A stretch of 64,000 nt of DNA from positions 124,001 through 188,000 of the forward strand of contig NZ_RQFG01000012.1 in the NCBI RefSeq assembly GCF_004769235.1, in the 5' to 3' direction. How positions within the stretch are numbered: position 1 is the first letter of the stretch; each line of letters begins with the position of its first letter. A program made the translations under genes and the position numbers. Source of the DNA: Leptospira kanakyensis (GTDB lineage Bacteria; Spirochaetota; Leptospiria; Leptospirales; Leptospiraceae). This document shows, piece by piece, positions 61,381-64,000 of the stretch. The notes beneath the pieces were generated by a model. That model saw nothing but the letters and a program-made list of their open reading frames with translations, had not been told where the DNA came from and searched no databases.

Positions 61381-62359
61381 CTCGAGTTTTATCTGATAAC
61401 GTTCCAAGGAAGAGGACTATTTTTTGGGTCTCTTCATTAGAAAGATCCATACCCAGTTGGTGGAAAGCCATCTTTTTTACGGCTTCATCCAAAGTCTTCA
61501 CTCCACCATCGTGAAAGTATGGGCCAGTGAGAGCGATGTTTCGGAGGCTTGGCACCTTAAAGAAAAACTTATCTTCTGCTTTTTTGGTTACATTATAGAG
61601 TCCAAGGTCACCAGTTTTGTATTCATTCACTTGGCCAATCTTTCGGTAAGAATTCCCACCAAGTAAATTACCCGAGTGACAAGATGTACAACCAGCTGCT
61701 AGAAAACTTTTGAATCCTTCTTGTTCTTCTTTAGAAATACTTTTATGGTCACCGTTGATAAAGTCATCAAATCGAGAAGATGTCACAAAAGTTCTTTCAA
61801 AGGCCGCAATAGCCCCAGCCAAGTTTTCGTAAGTTACTGGAGTTTTTTCGTTAGGAAAAGCTTTTGCAAATAATCCTGGATAATCTGAATCTTCGTTAAT
61901 TCGTTTTAAAACTTCTTTTTCGGAAGGCATTGCCATTTCCACAGGGTTCAAGATAGGCCCTTTAGCCTGTGCTTTCAAGTCAGCAGCTCGACCATCCCAA
62001 AATTGAACAAAATGAAATCCTGCATTTAAAACCGTAGGAGAATTTCTATCTCCATTTTTTCCAAAAGCACCTGGCGAAGTGGCAAGGTTATCCACACCCG
62101 CAGCCTTACCCTCAACGTTGTGACAAGAGTTACAAGATTGAGTTTCATTTAGAGATAATTTCTTCTCAAAATATAGTTTTTTCCCAAGGGAAATTAGTTC
62201 TTCAGTATCGTTTTCAGAACCAGGCATTTTTGCCGGTAACGCACCAATGATTTGTTTTGCTTTCACTTGCAAATCTTTGGTTTCCTGAGAAGGCCCACAA
62301 TTTGCGAATGATATGAAGAGAAGAGAGAGTAGAAAAGGTGTAAATATTTGTTTGAGCAT
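61373..62359 (-). CDS. Dihaem cytochrome c peroxidase family lipoprotein
   Basis: 328 residues. The signal peptide ends in a lipobox-like FANC (Cys21). Two haem sites are present: CNSCH (first half) and CTSCH (second half). FGKNGDRNSPTVLNAGFH and FFFKVPSLRNIALTGPYFHDGGVKTLDEAV are conserved in the CcpA/MauG family. The enzyme probably reduces hydrogen peroxide in the periplasm with electrons from cytochrome c or quinol. It faces the tetR gene tail to tail. Confidence 0.93.
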   Translation of the reverse strand: MLKQIFTPFLLSLLFISFANCGPSQETKDLQVKAKQIIGALPAKMPGSENDTEELISLGKKLYFEKKLSLNETQSCNSCHNVEGKAAGVDNLATSPGAFGKNGDRNSPTVLNAGFHFVQFWDGRAADLKAQAKGPILNPVEMAMPSEKEVLKRINEDSDYPGLFAKAFPNEKTPVTYENLAGAIAAFERTFVTSSRFDDFINGDHKSISKEEQEGFKSFLAAGCTSCHSGNLLGGNSYRKIGQVNEYKTGDLGLYNVTKKAEDKFFFKVPSLRNIALTGPYFHDGGVKTLDEAVKKMAFHQLGMDLSNEETQKIVLFLGTLSDKTRVE

Positions 62360-62592
62360 ATCGATCCTCTAGACGGATATTCCTAGAATTTACGCAGAAT
62401 CGGCAAGTTAGAAATATTATACAATGAGTCTAAACTTAGAATCATATTAATTGTATCCAAACTATACAATTTGAATGGTTCTAACCCAAAGAAAAGTCGA
62501 GATAGGTCTTTGGACCAACAATTTAGGGCAAATGAATGTCTTCTCTGTTGGAAGGGGGTGACAAACTAGGAAAAGTAACCCACTTTCGATTT

Positions 62593-62608
62593 TGGCACGA
62601 TTTATGCT
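62593..62608 (+). promoter_or_regulatory. Predicted sigma-54 (RpoN) promoter of the PilZ gene
   Basis: TGGCACGATTTATGCT has GG (62594-62595) and GC (62606-62607) exactly ten bases apart and a perfect TGGCACG -24 box. Transcription would start near 62619, about 20 bases before the ATG at 62640, which has an AGGAG site. The rest of the 280-base gap to the peroxidase gene shows nothing else recognisable. Confidence 0.8.
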
Positions 62609-62639
62609 TATAGTTCCTTTAGAATTTTAGGAGCTACTT

Positions 62640-62987
62640 ATGTTGAACACAAGAAGAACAGATCGCATTGAATCATTGGATTGGGACGATTTGGTTTTGA
62701 AACTTTTTTCAATCAATGAAAACCCCGAGTTCCTGATCGCAAAAATTGGTAATATTTCGGAGCTGGGTGTGAGTGGGAATCTAGACCAAGAAGTCCGTCT
62801 TGGTGATCGTGACTTTGTTACGGGAATCATTGAAAGTGATTTAACTCGGTCAAGAATATCCTTCAAAGGTAAAATTGCTTGGATCAAAGAAACTGACCAA
62901 GGTAGACATTTTGGGATTAAATTTTTGGAAGAATTGATTTTACCTAATTTTATCATCGCCAGATCCATTGCTGAATCGGCTGCCTAA
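62640..62987 (+). CDS. PilZ domain protein
   Basis: 115 residues, a stand-alone PilZ domain. R5-x3-R9 (RRTDR) and N38-I-S40-x2-G43 (NISELG) match the two c-di-GMP-binding motifs, with Asn in place of the usual Asp. GRHFGIKFLEEL is the last strand and helix. It is likely a c-di-GMP receptor affecting motility or envelope processes. It has its own predicted sigma-54 promoter and a good ribosome site. Confidence 0.88.
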   Translation: MLNTRRTDRIESLDWDDLVLKLFSINENPEFLIAKIGNISELGVSGNLDQEVRLGDRDFVTGIIESDLTRSRISFKGKIAWIKETDQGRHFGIKFLEELILPNFIIARSIAESAA

Positions 62988-63002
62988 GGACTAAAAAAAA
63001 TC

Positions 63003-63034
63003 GGGATTCAAAGTCGGTTTCTCACGAGAATCCC
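63003..63034 (+). terminator. Possible hairpin after the PilZ gene
   Basis: GGGATTC/GAATCCC inverted repeat with an 18-base loop, followed by TCTATTT. It is a weak candidate terminator between the PilZ gene and argF. Confidence 0.35.
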
Positions 63035-63075
63035 TCTATTTGACTCTAGATTAGGCCGATATTTGTAGGGAAGCT

Positions 63076-64000
63076 ATGTCCCAGGTCAAACATTTGATAT
63101 CTTGGCAGGATTGGAGTGATGGAGAGATCCGAGAACTTCTTGAGTTTGCCGTTTATGTAAAGAAAAATCGAGTTTATTTTTCCGGACATATGGCCGGTCG
63201 TTCCCTTGCCATGTTATTCCAAAAAACTTCTACAAGAACTCGGGTTTCGTTTGAAGCGGGCATGACCGAACTTGGAGGACATGCAATATTTTTAGATTGG
63301 ATGGCATCCAATTTTCTTTTATCTGATATTGATTTTGAAGGCAAATATTTATCCAGTAACGTGGCCGTCATCATGGCACGCCTCAAAAAACACGAGGACC
63401 TACTCGTCTTAAAATCAGGATCAACTGTTCCTGTAATCAACGGATGTTGTAATTTATTTCACCCTTGCCAATCACTTGCTGATATACTTACCATTGTAAT
63501 GGACTCACCTAATGACTGGCAAAAGAAAAACTTATGTTACATAGGTGTTCACAATAACGTAGCAAACTCTCTAATTGAAATTACGGCTGCTCTTGGAATC
63601 CACCTAACCCTAGTGACACCTATAGCTTCTGATGAATCAATCGTCAAAGCATCCATAGATAGAGCAAAGGAAAAAGGGACTATCTCTTGGGAGACCGATG
63701 TTAAAAAAGCAGTATCCAATGCAGACTATGTTTATACAGACACCTGGGTAGATATGGAATTCTTTAACGATCCGAAATTCCAAAAAGAAAAAGAAGAACG
63801 AATTCAGTTGATGATGCCCTACCAAGTGAATGCAGAGCTTTTAAAAAACTCCAAAGCAAAAGTAATGCACGATATGCCTATCCATGCTGGTTATGAAATT
63901 ACTAGAGAAATGGTACAAAGTGAACGTTCGATTATTTTCACCCAGGCAGAAAACCGCTTAGATGCTCAAAAAGCAATCATCCTCAAATTATTAGAAAATC
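63076..64000 (+). CDS. argF: Ornithine carbamoyltransferase (3' end outside window)
   Basis: 308 codons are visible from the ATG at 63076 with an AGGGA site; the stop lies beyond the right edge but must be near. STRTR (52-56) binds carbamoyl phosphate, FHPCQSLADIL is the second conserved segment, and TDTWVDMEF occupies the ornithine-loop region. The C-terminal HCLP motif of most ornithine enzymes reads HDMP (Asp266 for Cys), so substrate or mechanism may vary. Acetylornithine or another amine as substrate cannot be excluded. Confidence 0.85.
   Translation, partial: MSQVKHLISWQDWSDGEIRELLEFAVYVKKNRVYFSGHMAGRSLAMLFQKTSTRTRVSFEAGMTELGGHAIFLDWMASNFLLSDIDFEGKYLSSNVAVIMARLKKHEDLLVLKSGSTVPVINGCCNLFHPCQSLADILTIVMDSPNDWQKKNLCYIGVHNNVANSLIEITAALGIHLTLVTPIASDESIVKASIDRAKEKGTISWETDVKKAVSNADYVYTDTWVDMEFFNDPKFQKEKEERIQLMMPYQVNAELLKNSKAKVMHDMPIHAGYEITREMVQSERSIIFTQAENRLDAQKAIILKLLEN

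Overview
The window reads as chromosomal DNA of a spirochaete of the genus Leptospira, most likely a free-living species. The DNA is AT-rich, many starts are TTG or GTG, and genes are tightly packed with ATGA-type overlaps. Class III cyclases, a DUF1343 protein, TPR and FN3-type secreted proteins and spirochaete-style chemotaxis genes recur. I found no rRNA, insertion sequence, prophage or CRISPR array, and one tRNA (Val-GAC). No gene-free stretch exceeds 300 bases. The genus is inferred from gene content; no database search was possible.

Layout. 1-6.5 kb: a truncated multi-pass membrane protein, an alkaline-phosphatase-superfamily metalloenzyme, and a TPR/FN3 exported pair. 6.6-13.1 kb (+): a methyltransferase, a compact UvrD-type helicase, tRNA-Val, then a membrane protein, two SGNH proteins and an MBOAT acyltransferase that resemble an AlgI/AlgJ-type cell-surface acylation module. 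13.1-30.7 kb (-): lemA, then an almost gap-free run of 19 genes. In transcription order it is hydrolase-tetR-thrS-unknown-infC-rpmI-rplT-coiled coil-zapA-formyl-THF cycloligase-cheW-cheA-cheB-cheY-scpA-scpB-pheA-tyrA-DUF1343, so chemotaxis sits inside a translation, division, chromosome and aromatic amino acid neighbourhood.

30.8-37.3 kb (+): a ferredoxin-cyclase-globin-like fusion, an SbmA-like ABC protein whose ATPase motifs are eroded, and a large GH94-type glycoside phosphorylase. 37.3-39.2 kb (-): amtB-PII behind a predicted sigma-54 promoter. 39.3-48 kb: class II photolyase plus a ClpS-like protein, two further class III cyclases, an RlmD-type methyltransferase, a SpoIID protein and an HDOD protein. 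48-54.7 kb (-): a six-gene complex I / group 4 hydrogenase-like operon lacking the NiFe ligands and the N2 cluster ligands. 55-60.5 kb: an ABC/FtsX exporter, two unknown proteins and pyrE. 60.5-64 kb: an operator-rich intergenic region with tetR, a dihaem peroxidase, a PilZ gene behind a predicted sigma-54 promoter, and argF running off the right edge.

The most unusual items are the redox-inert-looking complex I relative, the ferredoxin-cyclase-globin fusion in which tyrosine replaces the proximal histidine, the CheA-CheC fusion, and the tandem palindromic operators beside both tetR genes. All domain calls come from reading motifs by eye and should be checked with profile and structure searches.
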